Source of the DNA: Yoonia sp.
Lineage (GTDB): Bacteria; Pseudomonadota; Alphaproteobacteria; Rhodobacterales; Rhodobacteraceae
DNA length: 46,804 bases
Assembly: GCA_029252195.1 (NCBI GenBank)
Contig: JAQXBV010000041.1
Span: forward strand, 1-46,804
Reading direction: 5' to 3'
Shown here: piece after piece, positions 32,578 to 41,179 of the stretch
How the letters are laid out: the number at the start of each line of letters is the position of its first letter
Position numbering within the stretch: position 1 is the first letter of the stretch
Notes under the pieces: model-generated
Databases searched by the model: none
What the model saw: only the letters and a program-made list of their open reading frames with translations
Told to the model about the DNA's origin: nothing
Program-made: the position numbers and the translations under genes

Positions 32578-33519
32578 ATGGCCCCACGCAAGATCATTAT
32601 CGACACCGACCCCGGTCAGGACGACGCGGTTGCGATCCTTTTGGCGCTGGCCTCTCCTGAGGAGGTCACGGTTTTGGGTGTCACGGCTGTTGCGGGCAAT
32701 GTGCCGCTGCCGCTGACCCAGATGAATGCGCGGATCGTGTGCGAATTGGCAGGCATGCCTGAGACGCTGGTCTTTGCTGGCTGCGACGCCCCGCTCAAGC
32801 GCAAGCTGGTCACGGCCGAGCATGTGCATGGCAAGACGGGGCTTGACGGGCCAAAGATGGATGATCCGACGATGCCGCTGCAAAGCCAGCATGGTGTGGA
32901 CTTCATTATTGAGACCCTGCGCGCCCATGAGGCGGGCACAGTGACCCTTTGCCCGCTTGGCCCGCTGACCAATATCGCAACGGCCTTTGAGAAGGCCCCC
33001 GATATTATCGATAAGGTGCAGGAAATCGTCCTGATGGGCGGCGCTTATTTTCAGGTTGGCAATATCACCCCTGCTGCCGAGTTTAATATCTATGTCGATC
33101 CTGATGCGGCCAAAATTGTCTTTGCCTCTGGCGTCCCGATCGTGGTGATGCCGCTTGATGTGACCCATAAGGCGCTGACAACCCGCGCCCGTGTGGATGC
33201 CTTCCGCGCGCTTGGCACGAAAGTTGGTGATATGGTGGCGGCCTGGACGGATTTCTTTGAGCGGTTCGACAAAGAGAAATACGGCTCCGAGGGGGCCCCC
33301 CTGCACGATCCTTGCGTGATTGCATATCTGATCAAGCCTGACCTGTTCACGGGTCGTCATGTGAATGTCGAGATTGAAACGCAGTCCGAATTGACCCTTG
33401 GCATGACCGTCGCCGATTGGTGGCGCGTCACAGACCGCAAACCCAATGCGCTGTTTATGGGCAGCCTGAATGCGGAGGGTTTCTTTGCCCTTCTTACAGA
33501 AAGACTGGCCCGCTTATGA
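32578..33519 (+). CDS. nucleoside hydrolase, IunH family (313 aa)
   Basis: These calcium-dependent enzymes hydrolyse ribonucleosides to base and ribose. The DTDPGQDDA motif (residues 9-17) holds the Ca2+-binding aspartates, and further family blocks are LCPLGPLTNIATAF, EFNIYVDPDAAKIV, and HDPCVIAYLI with the late active-site His/Asp. Length and start are standard. It follows the oxygenase and the 69-aa protein by 61 bp and overlaps the GNAT gene by 4 bp, so all four are probably one operon. Base specificity is not readable. Confidence 0.94.
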   Translation: MAPRKIIIDTDPGQDDAVAILLALASPEEVTVLGVTAVAGNVPLPLTQMNARIVCELAGMPETLVFAGCDAPLKRKLVTAEHVHGKTGLDGPKMDDPTMPLQSQHGVDFIIETLRAHEAGTVTLCPLGPLTNIATAFEKAPDIIDKVQEIVLMGGAYFQVGNITPAAEFNIYVDPDAAKIVFASGVPIVVMPLDVTHKALTTRARVDAFRALGTKVGDMVAAWTDFFERFDKEKYGSEGAPLHDPCVIAYLIKPDLFTGRHVNVEIETQSELTLGMTVADWWRVTDRKPNALFMGSLNAEGFFALLTERLARL

Positions 33520-33965
33520 GCACTGCAATCAACCTTGGCGGTCCTGCCGATGACGAGCGGCTTTTGTCGTTCATGGCCCGCTACCACGACGAGCGCGGCT
33601 TGGCATACGATGACCTGCACCGGGCAAATGTGGCCGCCCCGCTGCTCGAAGGCTCGCCTTTGGGGGCTGTGTGGCTCATTGGCCCACAGCGGGCGCCTTT
33701 GGGCTATGTGCTGGTCACATTCGGGTGGTCGGTGCGGTTTGGCGGGATGATCGGCTGGGTTGAGGAGGTGTTTATCCGCCCCTCCGTGCGCAATCGCGGG
33801 ATCGGGACGGAGGTGCTCCATGCGGTCGCTGTCTCGCTTGGACAGGCGGGTATCCGTGCGCTACAGGTGCGCGTCGATGACGATGCGCGGCTGGCCAGCT
33901 TTTGCAAAAAGGTCGGGTTTTACCAGACGGCGGACCAGCGGATTATGACGGATGTGCTGTCTTAA
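33516..33965 (+). CDS. GNAT-family N-acetyltransferase (149 aa)
   Basis: A single GNAT acetyl-CoA domain with the motif A region VEEVFIRPSVRNRGIGTEVL (R-x-x-G-x-G at RNRGIG) and the C-terminal SFCKKVGFYQTADQRIM strand. The starting ATG overlaps the nucleoside hydrolase stop by 4 bp. The substrate amine is unknown. Its last 23 bp overlap the 3' end of the convergent DMT transporter gene. Confidence 0.9.
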   Translation: MSTAINLGGPADDERLLSFMARYHDERGLAYDDLHRANVAAPLLEGSPLGAVWLIGPQRAPLGYVLVTFGWSVRFGGMIGWVEEVFIRPSVRNRGIGTEVLHAVAVSLGQAGIRALQVRVDDDARLASFCKKVGFYQTADQRIMTDVLS

Positions 33966-34860
33966 CGCGCTTGGGGCGGTTAATCAGGATGATGCCAACA
34001 GCCACAAGGACAAGTGCGCCGATCAGGTTCGGCCCGACCTTTTCACCCAACAAGAGCCAGCCAAGGCCGACGCTCAAGACGGGTGACAAAAAGCTGAACG
34101 AAGCCACCCCGCTTGCGGGGTAAATCGACAAGAGCCAAAGCCAGAAAATAAAGCCCGCGCTGACGACCACGATGATTTGGAAGGCCAACCCCCAAAGATG
34201 GATCGGGGCCAGATCGCGGATCAGATCGCCGTAAAACATCGAAGCGACCAGCAGGATCGGAGCGGAAACGCCAACTTGCCATAGCAGTTGCATTTCGGGG
34301 CGCACCTTGTTGAGCGGTGACGTTTTGGCAAGCAAGGCGGTCACCGCCCAGCCGATTGCGGCACCCAAGGCGGCCAGATCGCCCCAGAGATTGGCCTCGC
34401 CACTATCGCGCGCAAGGATCGCCCTAGCCACACCCGTGATCTCAAACCCAAGCCCTATGGCCTTGCGGGTCGTGAGCCTGTCGCCAGCCACAAAAAGATG
34501 CGCTAGAATCGCCATCCACAGCGGCATGGAATAGAAGATCACGCCGGACCGCCCGACGGTAGTAAGATCAAGAGCGATAAATAAGAACATGAATTCAAAG
34601 GCAAAAACCGTGCCTGTGATGATCCCGAACAAGGCGGATCTGGGCGGGAATTGCAGCGGGATCCCGCGAAACCGCATCCAGAGATAAATGCACACAACGG
34701 CCCACGCCGAGCGCACCCCCGCAAAAAAAATCGGTTGCAGCCCACCATTGGTAATCTTGATCACAACTTGGTTGAAGGCCAGCAAAAGCGCAAAGCCAGT
34801 CAGGGCCAAAGCGCCGAATGTATCGATTTGGGGTTTACGTTCCATGGCGGCAAGGGACAT
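33943..34860 (-). CDS. EamA/DMT-family permease (about 305 aa)
   Basis: Ten hydrophobic helices in two EamA repeats are visible: residues from LALTGFALLLAFNQVVIKI to AILAHLFVAGDRLTTRKAIG, then the second from LWGDLAALGAAIGWAVTALL to LIGALVLVAVGIILI. Such proteins export amino acids, purines or other metabolites. The start may be at 34860, 34845 or 34872; none has a clear SD. The C-terminus overlaps the GNAT gene by 23 bp in convergent orientation. Whether it links to the nucleoside-hydrolase operon is unknown. Confidence 0.88.
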   Translation of the reverse strand: MSLAAMERKPQIDTFGALALTGFALLLAFNQVVIKITNGGLQPIFFAGVRSAWAVVCIYLWMRFRGIPLQFPPRSALFGIITGTVFAFEFMFLFIALDLTTVGRSGVIFYSMPLWMAILAHLFVAGDRLTTRKAIGLGFEITGVARAILARDSGEANLWGDLAALGAAIGWAVTALLAKTSPLNKVRPEMQLLWQVGVSAPILLVASMFYGDLIRDLAPIHLWGLAFQIIVVVSAGFIFWLWLLSIYPASGVASFSFLSPVLSVGLGWLLLGEKVGPNLIGALVLVAVGIILINRPKRVKTAHPS

Positions 34861-34932
34861 GGCACGGCGCAAGGTGTCAAGCGCCGAAATGATTGGCCCC
34901 TTCGCAAGTCCGCAAAGGGGCCAGATCCGGAT

Positions 34933-35475
34933 TTATTCGGTAACGCGCAAGGCGACCATCTTGTCGGCTGCACCGATCACGGCGCCATTGGCCCCTGTGC
35001 CGAGTTTGATTTGGTCAACAATATCCATGCCTTCGGTGACTTCGCCGACGACAGTGTATTGACCGTTCAAGAAGTCACCCGGCGCGAACATGATGAAGAA
35101 CTGGGAGTTCGCGGAATTCGGGCTTTGGCTGCGCGCCATTCCGACGGTGCCACGCGCGAAGGGTGTCTCGGAGAACTCGGCAGGGATATCGGGCAGGTCA
35201 GACCCGCCCATACCTGCGCGGGACGTATCCTCGCCCTTGCCGAATTGCACGTCGCCCGTTTGCGCCATGAAGCCTTCGATCACACGGTGAAACACCACAC
35301 CGTCATAGTCGCCAGCTGCGGCAATCGCCGTGATCTGTGTGACGTGCAGCGGTGCCAGATCTTCGAAAAGGTCGATTTTGATCGTGCCGTTGGCCTCGCC
35401 TGCGACATCGATCTCAAGGCCTGTTGCCAGCACAGGGCTTGCAACAAGCGCCAGAACAGCGGCCAGCTTAAACAT
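34933..35475 (-). CDS. exported cyclophilin-type peptidyl-prolyl isomerase (180 aa)
   Basis: Cyclophilins speed proline isomerisation during folding. The signal peptide [17 protein letters not shown] (cleaved near ATG) sends it to the periplasm. Catalytic blocks are [14 protein letters not shown] and the [18 protein letters not shown] region. The start at 35475 gives the best signal peptide; a longer start at 35484 is possible. It overlaps the stop of the cytosolic paralogue upstream by 8 bp, so the two are co-transcribed. Confidence 0.92.
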   Translation of the reverse strand: MFKLAAVLALVASPVLATGLEIDVAGEANGTIKIDLFEDLAPLHVTQITAIAAAGDYDGVVFHRVIEGFMAQTGDVQFGKGEDTSRAGMGGSDLPDIPAEFSETPFARGTVGMARSQSPNSANSQFFIMFAPGDFLNGQYTVVGEVTEGMDIVDQIKLGTGANGAVIGAADKMVALRVTE

Positions 35476-35974
35476 CTGCGGCAACTTTCACAGAGATCAT
35501 ACGGTCAGGGTTCGCAGGTGGCTCGCCTTTTGCAATGTTATCGACGTGCTTCATACCAGAGATCACGTTGCCATAAACGGTGTATTGACCGTTCAGGAAA
35601 TCGTTGTCTTTAAAGTTGATGAAGAACTGCGAGTTGGCAGAGTTCGGGTTGGCAGAGCGTGCAGCACCCAAGGAACCGCGTGCGTGTGGGATTTTAGAGA
35701 ACTCTGCGGGCAGATCGTCCATATCAGAACCGCCAGTGCCTGCACGACCTGGGTTGTAATCTTTTTCCATGTTTGCGTGCTGCACGTCGCCAGTTTGCGC
35801 CATAAAGCCGTCGATCACGCGGTGGAATGCCACGTTGTCATAGGCGCCTGCACGGGCCAGTTCTTTCATCCGTGCGGTATGGGCTGGTGCCACATCCGGC
35901 AGCAACTGGATGATCACATCGCCGTCTTTCAGCGTCATGATGATTGTGTTTTCTGGATCTGTAATATCGGCCAT
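35468..35974 (-). CDS. ppiB: cytosolic cyclophilin-type peptidyl-prolyl isomerase (168 aa)
   Basis: The protein lacks a signal peptide and starts [20 protein letters not shown]. It carries the catalytic [14 protein letters not shown] (R in the first block) and the [17 protein letters not shown] block. Together with the exported paralogue it gives two compartments the same activity. It is divergent from pgk, with about 130 bp between. Confidence 0.93.
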   Translation of the reverse strand: MADITDPENTIIMTLKDGDVIIQLLPDVAPAHTARMKELARAGAYDNVAFHRVIDGFMAQTGDVQHANMEKDYNPGRAGTGGSDMDDLPAEFSKIPHARGSLGAARSANPNSANSQFFINFKDNDFLNGQYTVYGNVISGMKHVDNIAKGEPPANPDRMISVKVAADV

Positions 35975-36104
35975 GTTGGGCTCCTTTAGGTATCGCTTTG
36001 CTCAGCTACATATGGCGCAAAGCCGCGATTGCCAAGCGGCGAGGTTGACGCCCGCGCACATCTGCCGCAATGAAGGGGCAAATCCTTCACTCATGGAGAT
36101 GAAA

Positions 36105-37283
36105 ATGGCTTGGAAGACACTTGACGATATGGACCTCGACGGCAAGCGCGTGCTGGTCCGCGTGGATATCAACGTGCCGATGGAAGATGGGGTGGTCACC
36201 GATATGACCCGCATTTCCCGCATCGCTGACACGGTTTACGACATTCAGGACGCAGGCGGTCAGGTGATCTTGATGGCCCATTACGGTCGTCCAAAGGGCA
36301 AAGTCGTCGAGGAAATGTCCCTGATCCATATCGCGCCATTTGTGGCCGACGAATTGGGTGTGCCTGTAACCTTTGCCGATAGTGATTACCGCGACGCGGT
36401 GAAGGAAATGGAGGGTGACGAGGTTTTGTTGCTTGAAAACCTGCGCTTTAACCCCGGTGAAGAGGCCAATGACCCCGAGTTTGCAAAGCGTTTGGCCTCC
36501 CTCTGTGATGTCTATGTGAACGACGCGTTTTCTGCTGCGCACCGTGCGCACGCCAGCACCGAAGCGATTGCAAAGCTGCGCCCGTCCTGTGCGGGTCGCT
36601 TGATGGAAGAGGAACTCAGCGCGCTTGAGGCCGCTTTGGGCACGCCCAAGCGGCCTGTTGTGGCCGTGGTGGGCGGCGCCAAAGTTTCAACCAAGCTTGA
36701 TCTGTTGGGCAACCTTGTCGGTAAGGTCGATCATCTGGTGATTGGCGGCGGCATGGCGAATACGTTCTTGGCTGCCCAAGGCATCAACGTTGGCAAATCG
36801 CTTTGCGAGCATGATTTGGCCGAAACAGCGCGCGAGATTCTGGCCAAGGCCGAGGCTGCGGGCTGCGAAATCATCCTGCCCCGCGATATTGTTGTGGCGC
36901 GCGTGTTTAAGGCGGGGGCCGCGCATGAAACGGTCGCCCCTGACGCCTGCCCTGCCGACGCAATGATCTTGGACGCGGGCCCTGCGACGGTTGCCTATAT
37001 CAAAGGCGTTTTCGCCAAGGCCAAGACCCTGATCTGGAACGGCCCAATGGGGGCCTTCGAGATTGCGCCCTTTGATGCGGCGACAAATGCGGCGGCACTG
37101 GCGGCGGCAAAACTGACCAAAGCGGGCAAGTTAACTTCAGTGGCGGGTGGCGGCGATACCGTTGCAGCCCTCAACCAAGCGGGTGCGGCTGCGGACTTTA
37201 CCTATATTTCGACCGCTGGCGGTGCCTTCCTTGAGTGGATGGAAGGCAAGGAATTACCCGGCGTAGCGGCCCTCAACGCTTGA
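36105..37283 (+). CDS. pgk: phosphoglycerate kinase (392 aa)
   Basis: Pgk transfers phosphate between 1,3-bisphosphoglycerate and ATP. Visible blocks are [42 protein letters not shown] (nucleotide side) and the C-terminal [12 protein letters not shown] with [18 protein letters not shown]. The start at 36105 has GGAGATGAAA just before it. It is followed by fba, 88 bp away, with an operator-like dyad between, so both belong to lower glycolysis/gluconeogenesis. Confidence 0.96.
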   Translation: MAWKTLDDMDLDGKRVLVRVDINVPMEDGVVTDMTRISRIADTVYDIQDAGGQVILMAHYGRPKGKVVEEMSLIHIAPFVADELGVPVTFADSDYRDAVKEMEGDEVLLLENLRFNPGEEANDPEFAKRLASLCDVYVNDAFSAAHRAHASTEAIAKLRPSCAGRLMEEELSALEAALGTPKRPVVAVVGGAKVSTKLDLLGNLVGKVDHLVIGGGMANTFLAAQGINVGKSLCEHDLAETAREILAKAEAAGCEIILPRDIVVARVFKAGAAHETVAPDACPADAMILDAGPATVAYIKGVFAKAKTLIWNGPMGAFEIAPFDAATNAAALAAAKLTKAGKLTSVAGGGDTVAALNQAGAAADFTYISTAGGAFLEWMEGKELPGVAALNA

Positions 37284-37286
37284 TTG

Positions 37287-37300
37287 CGCTAACGGTAGCG
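37287..37300. promoter_or_regulatory. LacI-type dyad between pgk and fba
   Basis: CGCTAACGGTAGCG is nearly palindromic around a central CG, with half sites GCTAA and GTAGC. It shares the central-CG layout and TA steps of the edd operator (7367-7378). It lies 72 bp before the fba start at 37372, so the same CceR-like regulator may act here; this is inference. Confidence 0.45.
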
Positions 37301-37371
37301 TAACCAGAATTGTGTAAAGAATATCAGGCTCCTATGAACATCTTAACCAGATGTCACAGGAGCCTTTTGAT

Positions 37372-38262
37372 ATGGTCGACCAAGCACAGTTAGAGCAAGT
37401 TCGCAACAGCAAAGGCTTTATCGCCGCGCTCGATCAAAGTGGCGGCTCCACGCCAAAGGCACTGGCGCTTTACGGGATCAATGGCGACGCATACGCCAAT
37501 GACGACGAGATGTTCGCGCTCATGCACCAGATGCGCAGCCGGATCGTGCAGGCACCTGCATTTACCGGTGACAAAGTGGTCGGCGCCATTCTGTTTGAAA
37601 TGACGATGGACCGCCAGATCGATGGCAAGCCAGCAGCGCAAAGCCTGTGGGAAGATCACCGCGTCGTGCCGTTTCTCAAGGTCGACAAGGGGCTGATGGA
37701 CGAGCATGACGGCGTGCAGCTGATGAAGCCGATTGACGGGCTTGATACGCTTTTGGCGCGCGCGGTGAAGGCTGGCATGTTTGGCACCAAGATGCGGTCT
37801 GTGATCAACGCGGCAAATGCCGAAGGGATTACCACCGTTGTCGCCCAACAGTTTGAAATCGCGGCACAAATATGGGCCGCAGGTCTGGTGCCGATCATTG
37901 AGCCTGAAATCAACATCAAGATGGCGGATAAGGCCGCGGCCGAAAAGCTCTTGCTGGCGGCCCTCATGGAACAGCTCGACGCACTGCCCGCCGACAGCCA
38001 TGTCACGCTCAAACTGACCCTGCCGGAGGTGGCCAATGTCTACGCCCCTTGCGTCAATCATCCGCGCGTGTTGCGCGTTGTGGCGCTCTCTGGCGGTTAC
38101 GCGCGCCAAGAGGCCAATGACCGGCTCGCCCAAAACACAGGGATCATCGCCAGTTTCTCGCGCGCATTAACCGAAGGTCTGTCGGCCCAGCAAAGTGATG
38201 CCGAGTTCAATGCAACGCTTGCTGAGACAATCGACGAAATCTACGCGGCGTCCGTCGCATAA
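37372..38262 (+). CDS. fba: class I fructose-bisphosphate aldolase (296 aa)
   Basis: Fructose-bisphosphate aldolase cleaves fructose 1,6-bisphosphate to two triose phosphates, in both directions. The sequence is the class I (Schiff-base) bacterial type of about 296 residues: GFIAALDQSGGSTPKAL, MFGTKMRSVINAAN (active-site lysine region), EPEINIKMADKAAAEK and LKLTLPE. The start at 37372 follows AGGAG; an ATG at 37351 would place the SD inside the coding region. Confidence 0.92.
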   Translation: MVDQAQLEQVRNSKGFIAALDQSGGSTPKALALYGINGDAYANDDEMFALMHQMRSRIVQAPAFTGDKVVGAILFEMTMDRQIDGKPAAQSLWEDHRVVPFLKVDKGLMDEHDGVQLMKPIDGLDTLLARAVKAGMFGTKMRSVINAANAEGITTVVAQQFEIAAQIWAAGLVPIIEPEINIKMADKAAAEKLLLAALMEQLDALPADSHVTLKLTLPEVANVYAPCVNHPRVLRVVALSGGYARQEANDRLAQNTGIIASFSRALTEGLSAQQSDAEFNATLAETIDEIYAASVA

Positions 38263-38304
38263 ACGAAGGTTTTGCCTTTTTCGTTGGTGTTTCTGAAGAT
38301 TGGG

Positions 38305-38334
38305 GATTCACAAGGCGAATCAAATGTGCGATTC
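38305..38334. promoter_or_regulatory. cluster of three GANTC sites upstream of the ftsB-like gene
   Basis: GATTC (38305), GAATC (38317) and GATTC (38330) lie within 30 bp. GANTC is the target of the alphaproteobacterial CcrM adenine methyltransferase, which with GcrA controls cell-cycle promoters. They lie 43-72 bp before the start at 38377. Confidence 0.55.
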
Positions 38335-38376
38335 TTATCACCAACCACCCGTAAGAGGTGGTAGTGAGGCAAAGCA

Positions 38377-38676
38377 ATGATCCGTCAAAACCGCCCGGCG
38401 ATGGGCACACTCCTTTATGTCGGCGGGGCCCTGTTGCTGGGGCTCTATTTCACCTTTGCCGCTGTGCAGGGTGATTACGGCGTGTTTCGTCGGATCGAGA
38501 TTTTGGCCGAGAAAAAAGCCCTCGAAGAGGAGCTGGCAAAGGTAGAGATGGAGGTCGCTCAGATGGAGAATCTGACGCACCGCCTGTCTGACAGCTATCT
38601 CGATCTGGATCTGCTCGACCAGCAAGCCCGCGATGTGCTGGGCCTGATCCGGTCTGATGAAATCGTTATCCGCTAA
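38377..38676 (+). CDS. ftsB: FtsB/DivIC-like septum formation initiator (99 aa)
   Basis: The product has a short basic N-terminus, one transmembrane helix (about residues 9-31, MGTLLYVGGALLLGLYFTFA) and a coiled coil (about 40-70, ILAEKKALEEELAKVEMEVA), the standard layout of FtsB/DivIC proteins in the divisome with FtsL and FtsQ. A C-terminal region (LDLDLLDQQARDVLGL) follows. It is 124 bp before pdhA, the usual alphaproteobacterial order of ftsB and pdhA. Confidence 0.88.
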   Translation: MIRQNRPAMGTLLYVGGALLLGLYFTFAAVQGDYGVFRRIEILAEKKALEEELAKVEMEVAQMENLTHRLSDSYLDLDLLDQQARDVLGLIRSDEIVIR

Positions 38677-38754
38677 GTGAAACGCAGCTATGCATGTGCC
38701 GGTTGACTTGAGGTAAGATTGGCTCTCGCAATTCCTGCTCCGCTGGTGTAGAGA

Positions 38755-38772
38755 TAGTTTAATACTAAACTA
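38755..38772. promoter_or_regulatory. 7-bp inverted repeat before pdhA
   Basis: TAGTTTA and TAAACTA flank ATAC, ending 27 bp before the pdhA start. It overlaps the AT-rich stretch likely to be the pdh promoter, so a repressor or activator site is plausible. It does not match the E. coli PdhR box. Confidence 0.5.
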
Positions 38773-38799
38773 AATTTACTTTCGCGCTGGAGGAAATGC

Positions 38800-39795
38800 A
38801 TGTCAGCCAAAAAGGCAGATGCCAAACCGAACGTCTCAGCTGAAGAGCTAATGGGACATTACCGTGAAATGCTGTTGATCCGGCGCTTTGAAGAGAAAGC
38901 GGGCCAGTTATATGGCATGGGTCTGATCGGTGGTTTCTGTCACCTTTATATCGGCCAAGAGGCCGTTGTTGTGGGTCTTGAGGCCGCAGCAGAGGAAGGC
39001 GACAAGCGCGTCACATCATACCGCGATCACGGTCACATGTTGGCTTGCGGCATGGACCCGAAGGGCGTGATGGCCGAACTGACGGGCCGGACCGGCGGTT
39101 ATTCGAAAGGCAAAGGCGGCTCGATGCACATGTTCTCGAAAGAGAAGCATTTCTACGGCGGCCACGGCATTGTTGCCGCACAGGTGCCACTGGGTGCAGG
39201 CCTTGCGTTTGCGGACAAGTACTTGGGCAATGGCCGTGTGACGTTTGCCTATTTTGGTGACGGTGCCGCGAACCAAGGTCAGGTTTACGAGACCTACAAC
39301 ATGGCCGAGCTTTGGGATTTGCCCGTCGTCTTCGTCATTGAAAACAACCAATATGCGATGGGTATGAGCGTCAAACGTTCAACCAAGTCCCCTTCTCTTT
39401 GGGAGCGCGGCGCGGCTTACGGCATTCCGGGCGAAGAAGTGGACGGCATGGATGTTCTGGCCGTCAAAGAAGCAGGCGAGCGTGCGGTTGCACATTGCCG
39501 TGCTGGCAAAGGCCCTTACATTTTGGAAGTGAAAACATACCGTTACCGCGGGCACTCCATGTCTGACCCTGCGAAATACCGCACACGTGAAGAAGTTCAA
39601 AAGATGAAAGACGAGCGCGATCCGATCGAGCAAATCCGCGATATGCTTTTGACGGGGAAGCACGCCACCGAGGACGACCTCAAGGCGATTGATAAAGAGA
39701 TCAAAGCCATCGTGAACGAGAGTGCTGAATTCTCGAAAACCAGCCCAGAGCCTGATTTGTCAGAGCTTTGGACAGACATCTACGCAGACCAGTAA
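38800..39795 (+). CDS. pdhA: pyruvate dehydrogenase E1 alpha subunit (331 aa)
   Basis: E1 alpha binds ThDP and, with E1 beta, decarboxylates pyruvate. The ThDP motif is [20 protein letters not shown] ending with VIENNQ; the phosphorylation-type loops [20 protein letters not shown] and [13 protein letters not shown] are present. The start [16 protein letters not shown] follows GGAGGAAATGC. It is first of the pdhA-pdhB-pdhC operon. Confidence 0.96.
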   Translation: MSAKKADAKPNVSAEELMGHYREMLLIRRFEEKAGQLYGMGLIGGFCHLYIGQEAVVVGLEAAAEEGDKRVTSYRDHGHMLACGMDPKGVMAELTGRTGGYSKGKGGSMHMFSKEKHFYGGHGIVAAQVPLGAGLAFADKYLGNGRVTFAYFGDGAANQGQVYETYNMAELWDLPVVFVIENNQYAMGMSVKRSTKSPSLWERGAAYGIPGEEVDGMDVLAVKEAGERAVAHCRAGKGPYILEVKTYRYRGHSMSDPAKYRTREEVQKMKDERDPIEQIRDMLLTGKHATEDDLKAIDKEIKAIVNESAEFSKTSPEPDLSELWTDIYADQ

Positions 39796-39808
39796 GGGGT
39801 TAAGACAC

Positions 39809-41167
39809 ATGGCTATTGAAATTCTGATGCCCGCACTCTCCCCCACAATGGAAGAAGGCACGCTGGCAAAATGGTTGGTCAAAGAAGGTGATACCGTCTC
39901 AAGCGGTGACATTCTGGCCGAGATCGAAACCGACAAAGCGACGATGGAGTTTGAAGCGGTCGACGAGGGCGTGATCGGCAAGATCCTGATCGCAGCCGGC
40001 ACCGAAGGCGTCAAAGTCAACACGGCGATTGCTGTGTTGCTTGAGGACGGCGAAGACGCCTCTGCAGCTGTCGCGGCTGCGCCTGTCGAAGCTGCCAGCC
40101 CAGCTGCGGCAAAGGCCCCTGCCGAGGCCAAAGCGCCTGTTTCAACATCCGTTCCCCAAAGCCCCGATTGGGCTGAAGGCACAAAGATGAAGCAGATGAC
40201 CGTGCGTGAAGCGCTGCGCGAAGCCATGTCCGAGGAAATGCGCCGCGACGAGACTGTCTACATGATGGGTGAAGAGGTCGGCGAATACCAAGGTGCTTAT
40301 AAGATTTCGCAGGGTATGCTTGACGAGTTTGGTCCCAAGCGCGTTGTGGACACCCCAATCACCGAGCATGGTTTTGCGGGTATCGCTGTTGGTTCCGCGA
40401 TGGCGGGCCTGCGCCCGATTGTAGAGTTCATGACATTTAACTTCGCCATGCAAGCCGTTGATCACATTATCAATTCTGCGGCCAAGACACTTTATATGTC
40501 TGGCGGTCAGATGGGCGCTCCTATGGTGTTTCGTGGTCCAAACGGCGCGGCTGCCCGCGTAGGTGCGCAGCACTCTCAAGACTATGCAGCTTGGTATATG
40601 CAGATTCCGGGCTTGAAGGTTGTGATGCCGTATTCTGCCGCCGATGCAAAAGGTCTGATGAAGACCGCGATCCGCGACAACAACCCTGTGATCTTCCTCG
40701 AAAACGAGATCATGTATGGCAAAACGTTCGACGTGCCAGACGTTGAAGACTTCACGATTCCATTCGGCAAGGCGAAGATCGAGCGCGAAGGCTCTGACGT
40801 GACAATCGTCACCTTCGGGATTGGCATGACCTACGCCTTGGCTGCAGCGGATAAGCTGGCGGAAGATGGTATCTCGGCAGAGGTCATCAACTTGCGTTCG
40901 ATCCGTCCGATGGATACTGAAACCATTCTGGCGTCCGTGCGCAAAACCAACCGCTGCGTGACAGTTGAAGAAGGCTGGCCACAGGGCTCCGTCGGTGGCT
41001 ATATCAGTTCCGTGATCATGCAAGAGGCGTTTGACTACCTCGACGCGCCAGTGATTGTCTGCACTGGTAAGGACGTTCCGATGCCATATGCCGCCAACCT
41101 TGAAAAGCACGCACTTTTGACTGCTGATGAAGTCGTCGACGCCTGCAAAAAAGTAACTTACCGTTAA
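39809..41167 (+). CDS. pdhB: pyruvate dehydrogenase E1 beta subunit with N-terminal lipoyl domain (452 aa)
   Basis: Residues 1-80 are a lipoyl domain (lysine in [11 protein letters not shown]), followed by an Ala/Pro linker (about 85-130) and then the E1 beta transketolase-like domain ([53 protein letters not shown]). A lipoyl domain on E1 beta is characteristic of alphaproteobacterial complexes. It starts 14 bp after pdhA, and its lipoyl domain resembles that of E2. Confidence 0.96.
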   Translation: MAIEILMPALSPTMEEGTLAKWLVKEGDTVSSGDILAEIETDKATMEFEAVDEGVIGKILIAAGTEGVKVNTAIAVLLEDGEDASAAVAAAPVEAASPAAAKAPAEAKAPVSTSVPQSPDWAEGTKMKQMTVREALREAMSEEMRRDETVYMMGEEVGEYQGAYKISQGMLDEFGPKRVVDTPITEHGFAGIAVGSAMAGLRPIVEFMTFNFAMQAVDHIINSAAKTLYMSGGQMGAPMVFRGPNGAAARVGAQHSQDYAAWYMQIPGLKVVMPYSAADAKGLMKTAIRDNNPVIFLENEIMYGKTFDVPDVEDFTIPFGKAKIEREGSDVTIVTFGIGMTYALAAADKLAEDGISAEVINLRSIRPMDTETILASVRKTNRCVTVEEGWPQGSVGGYISSVIMQEAFDYLDAPVIVCTGKDVPMPYAANLEKHALLTADEVVDACKKVTYR

Positions 41168-41179
41168 GGAGATAAGAGC

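Noticed and set aside
31165-33360. A very long minus-strand open frame (731 codons) opposite the Rieske and nucleoside hydrolase genes
   Set aside because: The plus-strand genes there have clear motifs and RBSs. The antisense product has low-complexity, His/Arg-rich composition typical of a shadow frame in GC-rich DNA.
38262-38285. Terminator after the aldolase gene
   Set aside because: AACGAAGG and CCTTTTTCGTT pair only with a bulge of several bases; too weak for a confident call.
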